A stretch of 32,877 bases of DNA, from contig CADCGZ010000025.1 of NCBI GenBank assembly GCA_902801025.1, forward strand, positions 1 through 32,877, in the 5' to 3' direction. How positions within the stretch are numbered: the stretch's first letter is position 1; each line of letters begins with the position of its first letter. The notes beneath the pieces were generated by a model. The model worked only from the letters and a program-made list of their open reading frames with translations, did not search any database and was not told the DNA's origin. Of the stretch, positions 16,714-25,360 are shown in pieces. The DNA is from an uncultured bacterium. GTDB lineage: Bacteria; Verrucomicrobiota; Kiritimatiellia; RFP12; UBA1067. The translations under genes and the position numbers were made by a program.

Positions 16714-16719
16714 ATTCTA
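16714..16719 (-). promoter_or_regulatory. GH5 gene promoter -10
   Basis: TAGAAT on the minus strand, 7 nt before ATG 16706; no extended TGn and no -35 hexamer. The 18-bp palindrome lies 22 nt upstream of the hexamer, as expected for an activator-dependent promoter. Confidence 0.65.
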
Positions 16720-16741
16720 TCGCATATACCGATATGACGCC

Positions 16742-16759
16742 ATCACCTTGCCGGATGAT
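16742..16759. promoter_or_regulatory. Palindromic operator, copy 1 (GH5)
   Basis: ATCACCTTGCCGGATGAT: half-sites ATCACCT and GGATGAT around 4 bases. Its centre (16750.5) is 44.5 nt from the A of the GH5 ATG. Shares the pattern ATCAYCC-N4-GGRTGAT with four other copies in the window. Confidence 0.85.
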
Positions 16760-16796
16760 ATATGAACGCAACCATTCGCAATGAACACAAACAACG

Positions 16797-16850
16797 GACA
16801 TTGACAATCGCTAGGCGGCGTGCGAAAAGAGTCGGAGCGCCGGCAATTTC
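16797..16850 (-). pseudogene. Remnant of a DUF1593 gene 3' end
   Basis: The minus strand reads EIAGAPTLFARRLAIVNV, which aligns with the C-terminus of the intact DUF1593 protein (DSGTPTLFAYRRVIVDL): the core PTLFA is identical and about half of the aligned residues match, with DNA similarity as well. No start or further homologous sequence precedes it; the 923-residue gene ends at 16867 in another frame. As with the intact DUF1593 gene at 23966, the remnant lies just upstream of a palindromic operator and a GH5-containing gene. Confidence 0.5.
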
Positions 16851-16866
16851 ACCACCGCCTGTAGCG

Positions 16867-19638
16867 TCAGCGCACGTATACCTTCATACCCCTGTTTCTG
16901 ATGTCGGCGACAACCGAGACCGTCCCGTCGTTGTCTACGGTGCGCAGTCTGATCGACTGGCTTGGGAAGTTCCAGTTCTTTATGGCTGCCTCGCCCGTGA
17001 ACCCAGTGCAGGTCAGCAGCACAATGACGCCTGGATTCGGCTTTTCATGGATCGACGAGAAATCAAAGCCCGCATTGTCACCGAAGTCCACCGTTCCTTC
17101 CACAACGAGACCGGGCTCGACGCTGTCTTCGACGGTGACATTGGCATTGCCGATCGTTCCGGCGCCCGTGATCTTGTCGAACGCCCAGCTGCCGCCGCCA
17201 AAATCGATCCTCGCGTCGTTCTCGAGCGTCAGATTGGCGGGAATGTTCGACATGTCAGCCGCGGTGTACCACTTGGTATAGAGGTAGTCACGAACAGCCG
17301 CCTGCTCCTCGTCGGTCAACTTCCGGTTGAAAATCATCGATTCGCCCACGTAACCGGAAGATCCAGCGGGATTCTCCCGCCTCATTCCGAGAAACACCTT
17401 CCGTTTTCCATTCTCATGATCAGAAGCGCCGAGACTGTCGTATTCCAAATCAGTGCCAGAAACGGTTGCGAGATCGCCATTCGCATCCTTGTATACGCCA
17501 AAGCCAGACGCAGAGGTCGGCCCTGCGGCAATGCACCAGATGTACGGCTTCAGGGCGTCATTCTGAAGGTTTTCTATGACCAGAAGACCGGGGGCATTGT
17601 TGGTGATGCAGTCCACCATAAGGCGGCCCCTGCTCCAGGACGGCCACTGCGCGATGCCCGCAAGTCCGCGATCATCCCAGTCATAACCGCTCTGCACCTC
17701 AATGCCGAAGACCTGACCCTCCCCCTCTTCATGGCGTTCAAGGACGCTAAACAATGTCAAGCCGGAAGTTCCGAAATCATAGAAGCCATTAGACCCCAAA
17801 CCCTTCTCTTCGTTGTAATGGCCGAACACTCTGCGAGTTGCAATCATATTCGCCGCACCGTAGGAGGGGAGGCTGTTCTCATCATACGGGACGAGATCCA
17901 GCACATTACCGGCAGTTCCCTTGTTTTTAACCGCAACCACTCGCCCTGATTCGTTCACTTCGACTGTCGAACTATCATCAGGATCATACCACGCCACGGC
18001 CGTCTTGACGATCTCCGGCACCGAGCAATCGCCTCGAAGTGCGATGTCGTTCGAAACGACGAACGTCACGCTCTTGGCCGCCAGCGCGGACATGTCGGGA
18101 TGCGTCGCGCTTGACGCCGGAATCGCGACATCGGTATCCGCAGTCGGCAGGACGCCGTCAAGAACCTTGGCGAGATCTTCCTTCTCCGTCCCGTCCTCGA
18201 GGAAGTACTTTATGTGAGACTGCCAGTTTGCAGCATTGGCGGCATTACCGTCGCCGGAGGCATTCGTCCAGACGGACGAAACGATCTTTTTCGTAACTGT
18301 TACCACTGTCGCGTTATTGGTGTTCAGAGTCGCATTTTCCGCAACATTGACCCCTTCACAGTAAACAGTCGCATTCGCCGGCAGGCGGAGCGTCCCCGAC
18401 AGGACGTTGATGACACCGTGCGCGTTGTACGCAGCATCCAGCTTGAGGGTGCCGGTTCCCTCCTTCGTGATTCCGCCGATGCCGGTGAAGGTGCAGGTGC
18501 CCGTGGCCTTGACCGTGTGACCCCCGTCGTCGATTACAAGTCCGGACGCGCCGAGACAGACTTCGTCGAGACGCGTCATGAAGCTGTCGTTGTCACTCTT
18601 TGCCACGATCTTCCCGCCGTTTGCATATATTCGCGAGACGGCACTCTCCGGTGCGCTGGAGTCCTGCTCGATCTTCGTGGCAGATACGGAGCCTCCGGTA
18701 AGATTAACTGTGCCGTCGCAATGCCTCGCGATGGAAAGCGTGCCGACATCCACTACGCCGCCCGAGACCGTCATCGCGGCATGAAGCGCCTCTGCGTCAT
18801 TGCCGACGCGAAGCGTCCCGCCCACGGAGAGCAAACCGCCAGAGACATCCACTTCGCACCATGCATTATCTTGGCACGCGATGTTCACGTCGCCCGAGAG
18901 AGCAAGCTCGCCGCAGGAGACCGAGACATATCCCGACGCCGTCGGCTGGAAGCCTCCGAGCTCCATCGAGACGCCTGTCGTCCGTCCGCCTTCGATGTTG
19001 AGGACACTCGCCGTCTCCCTGCATGGATTCAATGTGTAGCCGTAGCCTATCTTGATGCTATTGGTTGCAAAGACCGTGCCGCCGTAGACGTTCATCTCGC
19101 CCTTGACAGAATAATTCTCATTTTGGGACTGCATGCCGATCCTGATCGAGCCTGCCCAGTCATTCGAGCTTGCGATGAGATTGCCGCCGTACACGTTCAG
19201 CGAACAGTCTTGATGCGAGTTCCAGAAGCCCACCTCGACGAAACCCGCGTCGACTGTCGCGTCGTCGTAGATGTTCACGGCGGCGCTGCCGCCGCCGCAG
19301 CCGATCATCAGTTTGTTCACGACCTTCATCGTGGCGTTCGTCACGTCGATCTGCGCAATGCCGCCCCACTGCGCCAGCTCTAGCTTACGCGTCTCGAAAC
19401 GAGACAGATCCTTCAGCACTGCGCGGTCCGTACGGTACTTGAAATCCGAATCTTCGGACAAGTTCGGCAGTCCCCGCTGCTTTTCCCCGTCCTGCGTACC
19501 GTCAAGGTACCAGTTTCCGGAATCGGCAAGGTTCAGATTGCCGGCGTTGCCGTCCCACATGTACTTGGCAACGTTGTCTTCCGCAAGCACTCCGAGAGAC
19601 AGTGTCGCCATTCCGACTGCAGCCACTATTTTATTCAT
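16867..19638 (-). CDS. Large secreted beta-strand-repeat protein with a LamG-like domain
   Basis: 923 residues from ATG 19638, preceded by AAAGGA 6 nt upstream; the longer frame to 19707 is rejected. Signal peptide about 1-19 (MNKIVAAVGMATLSLGVLA). Residues 25-450 are short glycine/asparagine-rich strands of the autotransporter-associated type (GGITKEGTGTLKLDAAYNAHG, VINVLSGTLRLPANATVY). Residues about 545-795 look like a concanavalin/LamG jelly roll (AWYDPDDSSTVEVNESGRVV at the start, ESMIFNRKLTDEEQAAVRDYL at the end). A second beta segment closes the protein with RGMKVYVR. No catalytic residues or translocating barrel were recognised. It follows the 1401-residue gene and has its own palindrome-controlled promoter, so it is probably a surface glycan-binding or adhesion protein of the locus; that role is inferred. 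Confidence 0.82.
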   Translation of the reverse strand: MNKIVAAVGMATLSLGVLAEDNVAKYMWDGNAGNLNLADSGNWYLDGTQDGEKQRGLPNLSEDSDFKYRTDRAVLKDLSRFETRKLELAQWGGIAQIDVTNATMKVVNKLMIGCGGGSAAVNIYDDATVDAGFVEVGFWNSHQDCSLNVYGGNLIASSNDWAGSIRIGMQSQNENYSVKGEMNVYGGTVFATNSIKIGYGYTLNPCRETASVLNIEGGRTTGVSMELGGFQPTASGYVSVSCGELALSGDVNIACQDNAWCEVDVSGGLLSVGGTLRVGNDAEALHAAMTVSGGVVDVGTLSIARHCDGTVNLTGGSVSATKIEQDSSAPESAVSRIYANGGKIVAKSDNDSFMTRLDEVCLGASGLVIDDGGHTVKATGTCTFTGIGGITKEGTGTLKLDAAYNAHGVINVLSGTLRLPANATVYCEGVNVAENATLNTNNATVVTVTKKIVSSVWTNASGDGNAANAANWQSHIKYFLEDGTEKEDLAKVLDGVLPTADTDVAIPASSATHPDMSALAAKSVTFVVSNDIALRGDCSVPEIVKTAVAWYDPDDSSTVEVNESGRVVAVKNKGTAGNVLDLVPYDENSLPSYGAANMIATRRVFGHYNEEKGLGSNGFYDFGTSGLTLFSVLERHEEGEGQVFGIEVQSGYDWDDRGLAGIAQWPSWSRGRLMVDCITNNAPGLLVIENLQNDALKPYIWCIAAGPTSASGFGVYKDANGDLATVSGTDLEYDSLGASDHENGKRKVFLGMRRENPAGSSGYVGESMIFNRKLTDEEQAAVRDYLYTKWYTAADMSNIPANLTLENDARIDFGGGSWAFDKITGAGTIGNANVTVEDSVEPGLVVEGTVDFGDNAGFDFSSIHEKPNPGVIVLLTCTGFTGEAAIKNWNFPSQSIRLRTVDNDGTVSVVADIRNRGMKVYVR

Positions 19639-19673
19639 AGACAGTCCTTTCACTGAGGTATGTTTTCGCCTAT

Positions 19674-19682
19674 ATTGTATCA
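19674..19682 (-). promoter_or_regulatory. Promoter of the 923-residue protein gene, extended -10
   Basis: TGATACAAT on the minus strand (19682-19674). Leader of about 29 nt with AAAGGA before ATG 19638. The palindrome lies 23 nt upstream of the hexamer, the same spacing as in the leaderless promoters of the locus. Confidence 0.68.
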
Positions 19683-19702
19683 ATTGCGCCCCGTCACGCG
19701 GT

Positions 19703-19720
19703 ATCACCCGTCAGGATGAT
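19703..19720. promoter_or_regulatory. Palindromic operator, copy 2 (923-residue protein)
   Basis: ATCACCCGTCAGGATGAT. It overlaps the stop codon (19711-19713) and last codons of the 1401-residue gene. With a 6-nt discriminator the predicted start is 19667, again 44.5 nt from the palindrome centre (19711.5). Confidence 0.85.
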
Positions 19721-22700
19721 AGCCGGGAGCTGTCGATTTCCGCGACGACCTTGAAGAACTTCATCTGGTCAAGGTTCTCCTCCGTCACAACGGTCCACGA
19801 CGCGTCGTCAAGGGACTGCTTGCCCAGGACCGTGTACTTGCGTGGCGGGTCGGCGTTCCTGAGATCGGGATCCCAGGACACCTCCGGCGAGCCGTCGGCC
19901 TTCATCTCGATCATCGCCAGAAGTCGGCTGTCTGGGTCGTCGGGATCAAGCCCCGCTACATACGACTCCCAGAGCGCGCCCCCGTTCGCTCCGCTGGCGT
20001 TGCCCGCAGTCTCGTAGTCTCCGCCGCCGTATTTGAGGACATACGGCTCAAGCCATTGATACGGAACGGGCGCCGCCGTCGTCATCGTGACACACTGAGC
20101 CGTGGGGATTGGGAGCCCCTTCCCTACGCTGCGGCCCTCGTTGAACGCATCGACGATCTCGGGGTGGCTCCACTCGACGTCCCTGCGGTTTACGAGCCCC
20201 ATGCCCCTGTCGTATCCGTTGTCCCAGAGAAAGCACGGGAAGCCGTATCTTGCCGCTTCGCGGGCATAGTGCCTGGCCCAGTTCACGCGGTCCGCGTCGT
20301 TCGGAATGGTTTTCGCATCGTCGTAGAATCGCATGTCCGCGTTGACCTCGCCTATAATAACCGGGACGCCCTTGTCGGAGAAGACGCGCTTGAGCATCCC
20401 GAAAACGCGTTCGAAGCAATCGGCGAAATCCTGCTCTCTGTACTCCGGGTCATTTCCCCTCAGGCAGAACGAGCCCGGCTCGTAGGCGTGGATTGAGACC
20501 ATCACATGGTCGTCCCCTGGCGACGGATGGCGCCACGCAAGGCAGGACGGCTCGTAGTCGGTCGCCGCATACGTCGCGATGAGCAGATATCTGCTTGCGT
20601 TGTTTCCGCCCGTCGCGCGGACAGTGTCGTAGAAGGTCTTCGCGTACCTGTTCACCGCTTCGCAGTAGAGGGGCTTTCCGCTCCAGTCGTCCATGCCGGA
20701 CTGCTGGCCGTCGTAGCCCGAATACGCGGTCGCCTTCCTGACTTCGTTGAAGCCCTCGAAGACAAGCCGCTCGCCGTAGTCCCTGAAGCGCGTCGCTATC
20801 TGTCGCCATACGTCGGCAAGGACGGCGTTCGCGGCATCCTCGTTTGCTCCGTCGACCGCAAGCCATTCATCAGGCCAGCCCGCTCCGCCGGAATCGTGAT
20901 GGGTGTTGAGTATCGCGATCATCCCCTCGGCAAGGCACATGTCGACGACATCCTGCACGCGGTCGAGGAACGCCTTGCTGATCCTGTGCTCAGGATCATC
21001 GCGGCTGAACTGGTTCTTCCACGTGACAGGCACGCGCACGGCGTTTACCCCCTTCTCCCTGTAGAGCCTGAACAGACTCTTCGTGACCCGCTGGCACCCC
21101 CAGTCAAGCTCGTTCGCGGTGGGACAGTCCAGCGTGTTCCCGATGTTGATTCCAAGCGATATGTCCTTCACGAACTCCGCGGCGCTGCGCGAGAATCCGC
21201 CGAACGTCCACCAGTCCAGCTCGACCGAACCGTCAAGGACCACAAAGATGTCGTGGACCCCTGTGGCCCAGGCCCAGTTCGAACTCGTCGCCGCCTCGAA
21301 CTCGGATCCGGCGCTGACATAGCACTCGGTCACGAGCGGACCATCCGGCGCGTCGAGGTGGACCTCAATGCTTCCACCTCCCCTTGCGCGGAATGTCAGC
21401 AGCTCCGGGGAAGTCGGACCGAAGTCGGCGCCACGCAGTGCGATCCACCCGCGTCCGGTCTTCGCCCTCGCCGCCATGTCCCCTGGCGCCGCAAGCGGGA
21501 CGAAGCACACGCCCGACGTTGCGGCCGCGGTCTCGGCCTGCAGCCTGCCGTACGGGTTGAGGCTCTCCACCTGCTCGACGCCCCTTCGCGTGTTTTCGAC
21601 GGGGCTGATCGTAACCGTGTCTTCGTCAACCTCGCAGAGATCGATGTTGACGTTGCGCATTCCTCGCATGGCATGGACGAGGTCCTTCTGCAGCTCCTGG
21701 TTGTGGTATATGAGATACCATCTTCCCTTGAACTTCTGCAGATGCGTGTGGTTGTTGCACGGCATGCAGCCGAAGTTCATTGGATTCGCGTTGTATTCCC
21801 CTCGCACCGTCCAGCTCGACTCGTTCATCGGATCACCCGACGTCATATACACCATGGAGCAGGAGGATGGCGCCGCGCACTGCGCATCCCAACCGTCGTG
21901 ACCCGTCCAGTCGACGTTGTACGTGTACACGCACATGTTGCCGATGAAATTGAGCTCGTTCGCCTCGAAGTGGAACTGCGCAGGCAGCACGGACGCCTCG
22001 CCCGAGACGGAAACGAGGTCAGCGCCGAGCCTCACGATCCGCGCATCGCCGCCGCCGCCGAAGGTGAGGTAGCCAGTGCCGTCAGGGGCAATCGCCGCGC
22101 CCGGGTCGAACGGCACCTTGCATCCGCGCGTGAACCACGACGACTGGTCCACAAGCGGACCCGGCAGCGAACTTGTCCAAGGACCGACTGGGCTTGTTGC
22201 AGTCAGCACGCCCGTGCCCGCGCCTGAATTCGAGAAGTACATGTAGAAATGCGTCTGTCCGTCAGCCTCGACACGCGAGACGACCGACGGCGCCCAGCTT
22301 GCGATGATCCAGGGCGCGATAGCCGCAACGTCAATCTCGCCATGGTACGTCCAGTTGACCATGTCGGACGTCGACATCATCGTGATCGTCTTTATCTTTT
22401 CGTACGAGTTACCCGTCCCAGCGGCAGACTCCTCGAACTGCTGGTGGTCGTTCGTGGCGTAGACGTAGAGACGTCCGTTGTGCTCGACCGACGTCGGATC
22501 CGCAGTGAAGCGATGGTCGAGGATCGGGTTCCCGTAGAACTCGCCGTTAACATATTTCGGCGAAGTCGCTCCCTGCGTGGTGCCGGAGACGCTACCTTCG
22601 CCGTCGACGAAGACGCTCATCACGTCCGACCGTTCCGCGAAGTAGACGTCAAACCTTAGGCCGGAGGCTTCCTGCGGAAACTCCACGCAGGCTGGCAGCG

Positions 22701-23916
22701 AAACCTGCTCGCCGGGTGCGAAGCCAGAAACGACAAGCGAACCGCCGGAGACGGACACATGATAGGGGGCGTCCTTCGGGACTGTCAGGACCCCGCCCTT
22801 AAGATGCACCGTGCCGCCGTCGGCACAGAAGACCTCCGACGATTCGTACTCCCCGTCTTCGACCGTGACGTCGGAGAAGCGCGCGTTTGGCCCGAGATTT
22901 GCGACCTTGCCACCCCCGAGCACGAGCTTAGATCCCCATGGCAGCCAGTCGGAGTGTCCGCACAGATCGAGCGTACCCGACATTACCTTCGTCGGGCCCC
23001 TCCAGACGACGCCGCGCACGACCGCGAGCGTTCCGCCGCCGAGTTTCGTCAATCCGCCGTCGTTCACGTCGGCCGTCAGCGAATTCGAGGCGATGCGGAC
23101 GTCACGCCAGGCCGTGTCTATCTTCGCGCCGCCCCTGCCGATCACCGTCGGAAGCCACGGCGGCACGATATCGCCGGACACCCATCCGTAGTTGTTCGGA
23201 TGCGGCATTAGCACGCCGCCGTTCAGGTGCAGGGTCGTCGCGACGGAATACGGATCGCTTCCGCTACCCGAAATCTCGAATCCTGGGACCTTCAGCACGC
23301 CGCCGTTGAGTTCGATACTGCCCTCTCCACCCTGGCTCCGCGATGCGCAGCAGAACCAGTGGAAGCGCACGTCACCTCCATTCTGGACGTAGTACGAACG
23401 CTCGAGCGATCCAATCGCCATTCGCAGATCCCTTGCATTGAGAACCGTTCCGTCCTCGACGAAGAGCGTTCCGATTCCGTCATGCCTCCAGTCGCCGCCG
23501 ATGTTCACGCTTCCGTTGACCGATATGTCCAGTTTCATCAGCCGCAAGGCGGGGCCCTTCGTCACCGCGCCTTCGCCCTCCGTGCTGCGGAGGTTCAAAT
23601 CCGAATCCATCGCGACCGCGCCGTTCCACAGAATCATCTCGCGGTCGCATCGCCTCACCCACACCGCGCCAGACGCCTCGGCGCGCCGTCCGTTAAGGTC
23701 CACCGTAGAAGAGCCGCCGGCATCATCCGGGAAAACGGGCTCTGGGATGACAGACGGCACGTTGCCTGCATCATATCCTTCTGGCCACCACTTCCAGTTG
23801 CCAGCGTTCCACCAATCGGAACTTGATGCACCTGTCCATACGGGATTACCACGAAGCGAGACCGTGGCGAACACGGTTGCCGCACATGCCAGCACGATTC
23901 CTCTTGTGGTTTTCAT
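19711..23916 (-). CDS. 1401-residue secreted modular enzyme: beta-repeat + GH43 + CBM6-like + GH5 + C-terminal domain
   Basis: Signal peptide about 1-23. Residues 25-445 are autotransporter-type beta repeats (GGLTKLGGGTLAVV, KVMSGTLDLCG). Residues 451-790 are a GH43 propeller (base D473 in TADPTSVEHNGRLYVY; acid E651 or E654 in FHFEANELNF). Residues 790-906 are a CBM6-like jelly roll ending ELDWWTFG. Residues 908-1265 are GH5 (acid/base E1058 in FEGFNEVR, nucleophile E1190 in IIGEVNA). Residues 1284-1395 are the PVC-type C-terminal domain (VPYQWLEPYV, YVAGLDPDDPDS, RKYTVLGK). GH43-CBM6 resembles the plus-strand gene at 27012 and GH5 resembles 15543, so it combines both activities, likely arabinofuranosidase/xylosidase with endoglucanase. 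Leaderless promoter with palindrome. Confidence 0.92.
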   Translation of the reverse strand: MKTTRGIVLACAATVFATVSLRGNPVWTGASSSDWWNAGNWKWWPEGYDAGNVPSVIPEPVFPDDAGGSSTVDLNGRRAEASGAVWVRRCDREMILWNGAVAMDSDLNLRSTEGEGAVTKGPALRLMKLDISVNGSVNIGGDWRHDGIGTLFVEDGTVLNARDLRMAIGSLERSYYVQNGGDVRFHWFCCASRSQGGEGSIELNGGVLKVPGFEISGSGSDPYSVATTLHLNGGVLMPHPNNYGWVSGDIVPPWLPTVIGRGGAKIDTAWRDVRIASNSLTADVNDGGLTKLGGGTLAVVRGVVWRGPTKVMSGTLDLCGHSDWLPWGSKLVLGGGKVANLGPNARFSDVTVEDGEYESSEVFCADGGTVHLKGGVLTVPKDAPYHVSVSGGSLVVSGFAPGEQVSLPACVEFPQEASGLRFDVYFAERSDVMSVFVDGEGSVSGTTQGATSPKYVNGEFYGNPILDHRFTADPTSVEHNGRLYVYATNDHQQFEESAAGTGNSYEKIKTITMMSTSDMVNWTYHGEIDVAAIAPWIIASWAPSVVSRVEADGQTHFYMYFSNSGAGTGVLTATSPVGPWTSSLPGPLVDQSSWFTRGCKVPFDPGAAIAPDGTGYLTFGGGGDARIVRLGADLVSVSGEASVLPAQFHFEANELNFIGNMCVYTYNVDWTGHDGWDAQCAAPSSCSMVYMTSGDPMNESSWTVRGEYNANPMNFGCMPCNNHTHLQKFKGRWYLIYHNQELQKDLVHAMRGMRNVNIDLCEVDEDTVTISPVENTRRGVEQVESLNPYGRLQAETAAATSGVCFVPLAAPGDMAARAKTGRGWIALRGADFGPTSPELLTFRARGGGSIEVHLDAPDGPLVTECYVSAGSEFEAATSSNWAWATGVHDIFVVLDGSVELDWWTFGGFSRSAAEFVKDISLGINIGNTLDCPTANELDWGCQRVTKSLFRLYREKGVNAVRVPVTWKNQFSRDDPEHRISKAFLDRVQDVVDMCLAEGMIAILNTHHDSGGAGWPDEWLAVDGANEDAANAVLADVWRQIATRFRDYGERLVFEGFNEVRKATAYSGYDGQQSGMDDWSGKPLYCEAVNRYAKTFYDTVRATGGNNASRYLLIATYAATDYEPSCLAWRHPSPGDDHVMVSIHAYEPGSFCLRGNDPEYREQDFADCFERVFGMLKRVFSDKGVPVIIGEVNADMRFYDDAKTIPNDADRVNWARHYAREAARYGFPCFLWDNGYDRGMGLVNRRDVEWSHPEIVDAFNEGRSVGKGLPIPTAQCVTMTTAAPVPYQWLEPYVLKYGGGDYETAGNASGANGGALWESYVAGLDPDDPDSRLLAMIEMKADGSPEVSWDPDLRNADPPRKYTVLGKQSLDDASWTVVTEENLDQMKFFKVVAEIDSSRLSS

Positions 23917-23923
23917 GCCGCAG

Positions 23924-23929
23924 ATTATA
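23924..23929 (-). promoter_or_regulatory. Promoter -10 of the 1401-residue enzyme gene
   Basis: TATAAT on the minus strand, 7 nt before ATG 23916; preceded by TTG rather than an extended TGn. Predicts a leaderless message. Confidence 0.7.
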
Positions 23930-23951
23930 CAAAATATCGCGCGGCAAGAAC

Positions 23952-23969
23952 ATCATCCTACTGGGTTAT
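23952..23969. promoter_or_regulatory. Palindromic operator, copy 3 (1401-residue enzyme)
   Basis: Plus strand ATCATCCTACTGGGTTAT (minus ATAACCCAGTAGGATGAT). Its centre (23960.5) is 44.5 nt from the ATG at 23916. It overlaps the DUF1593 stop codon (23966-23968). One half-site has A for C (ATAACCC). Confidence 0.82.
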
Positions 23970-25345
23970 GGAGCAGAGAGATCAACTATCACGCGGCGGT
24001 AGGCGAAGAGAGTCGGCGTGCCGGAATCGCGCACGCGTAGAATGACATGAAGCGATCCCGACGCCCCTTCGGGAATCGCCGAAAGATCGATAACGGCGCG
24101 CGCGCCGTCTGCGCGAAGATCACCGCCGTTAAGCGTCCCTGCTTCGCGGTATATCGACCACTCGAATGAAATCGCGTCGCCGTCCGGATCGCTCGACCCT
24201 TCCGCAGAAAGCGCGACCTTGTCTCCGCGCTTCGCGGCGATCCTGACCACGCCCTTCGTCCTGTCGCCGTTCAGCACGGCGACGGGATTGTGGTTCGCGT
24301 CCTCGTACTTAGGCGTGACGGACCACTTCATGCGTCCGGCGAAGTCGAGCTGATATCCCTCGCGCCAGCGCATGACCGAATGTCCCGGGGAACGCAATCC
24401 CTTCAGCTCGTCCGGCTTTTCGGGAGACGTCCATACAGGATGCGACTCGCCCGTTGGCGTCCGCCATTCATAGCGCCCGCCCCATCCGCCGTAGGCGGGC
24501 GATTCCGCCCACCCCAGCCCGTTCGCGATAAGCCCGAGGAACGACGGCGTGTCGCCTTCCATGCTGTAGATGTGCGGCGGGTAGCATTTGCCGAGCGGGC
24601 CTTTCTCCATGACGTTCGTTTTCAGCCACTCGTTGTCCGCAAGCTCGACGAATGGCAGATTCAACTTTCGCCCCTCGCCGCGCACATCGCCCGCCATGCC
24701 GTTCCATGTCGACTTCCAATAGTCGCGGTAGTCGAACGGATAGCTCGGATCGACGATCCACGTCACGGACGGGAATTCGCGCCGCGCGGCAGGCCCCGCG
24801 TCGTCCTGGTCGGATATAGAATAGACGCGAAGTTTGGCGAGCGCGGCGGAAAGCTCGTCGTCCTTCATCTCCGCACGGCAGTCCCTGAGCGCCTGCAGAA
24901 GCGTGTTCGCCCCGCCCCATATAGACACCCACAGCGGACGCGAATCGTCGCTTTTTATCGACTTCGCAAGAAGCCGCGAACCGGGAGACGGTTCGCCCAC
25001 GCCTTCGACGCCGAACCTCGGCTGACCGGAAGCCGCAACTGCGGATAGCCTCTCCAAAGTCGGATACCCATGCGCATGAACGTTCAGATTTGTCCACGTT
25101 TCGCCATACGCGGTGATTGTGTGACGGAGAATGTCCTCGCGCGGATTTTGCCTGAGGTGGCACGACGTGGTCGCGGCGATTCCTTCGATGTCGAACTCGT
25201 TCGCGTACGCGAGTAGCCTGACAAGCGACTCCTCGTCGTCCGGCTCGTTCGCAAGATCGGTTAGGACAAACAGCCGCGGCTTCGCATCCGCAGCAGCGGT
25301 CAATGCGGTCAATAGCGCAAAAGCGGCAACTGCAATATTCTTCAT
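23966..25345 (-). CDS. DUF1593 (Sde182 nucleoside-hydrolase-like) secreted protein
   Basis: 459 residues. Signal peptide about 1-21 (MKNIAVAAFALLTALTAAADA). The N-terminal domain (about 22-330) starts KPRLFVLTDLANEPDDEESL, the acidic metal-site motif of nucleoside-hydrolase-like proteins (PF07632, DUF1593, first described from Saccharophagus cellulose-binding Sde182); the C-terminal part has an Ig-like DPDGDAISFEWSIYREAG segment. Its substrate is unknown; members occur with plant-cell-wall enzymes. It starts 15 nt after the GH43 gene with a strong AGGAGGA, so the two form an operon. The stop codon lies inside the operator of the next gene. A short remnant of a second copy is at 16797-16850. 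Confidence 0.88.
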   Translation of the reverse strand: MKNIAVAAFALLTALTAAADAKPRLFVLTDLANEPDDEESLVRLLAYANEFDIEGIAATTSCHLRQNPREDILRHTITAYGETWTNLNVHAHGYPTLERLSAVAASGQPRFGVEGVGEPSPGSRLLAKSIKSDDSRPLWVSIWGGANTLLQALRDCRAEMKDDELSAALAKLRVYSISDQDDAGPAARREFPSVTWIVDPSYPFDYRDYWKSTWNGMAGDVRGEGRKLNLPFVELADNEWLKTNVMEKGPLGKCYPPHIYSMEGDTPSFLGLIANGLGWAESPAYGGWGGRYEWRTPTGESHPVWTSPEKPDELKGLRSPGHSVMRWREGYQLDFAGRMKWSVTPKYEDANHNPVAVLNGDRTKGVVRIAAKRGDKVALSAEGSSDPDGDAISFEWSIYREAGTLNGGDLRADGARAVIDLSAIPEGASGSLHVILRVRDSGTPTLFAYRRVIVDLSAP

Positions 25346-25360
25346 CTGGACAAGTCCTCC

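Noticed and set aside
21823..21850. Further ATCACCC half-site near 21831
   Set aside because: Lies inside the GH43 coding region and lacks the second half-site (TCATATA instead of GGATGAT).
20506..22227. 573-codon plus-strand open frame opposite the 1401-residue enzyme
   Set aside because: No recognisable protein features and directly antisense to GH43/GH5 modules with catalytic residues.
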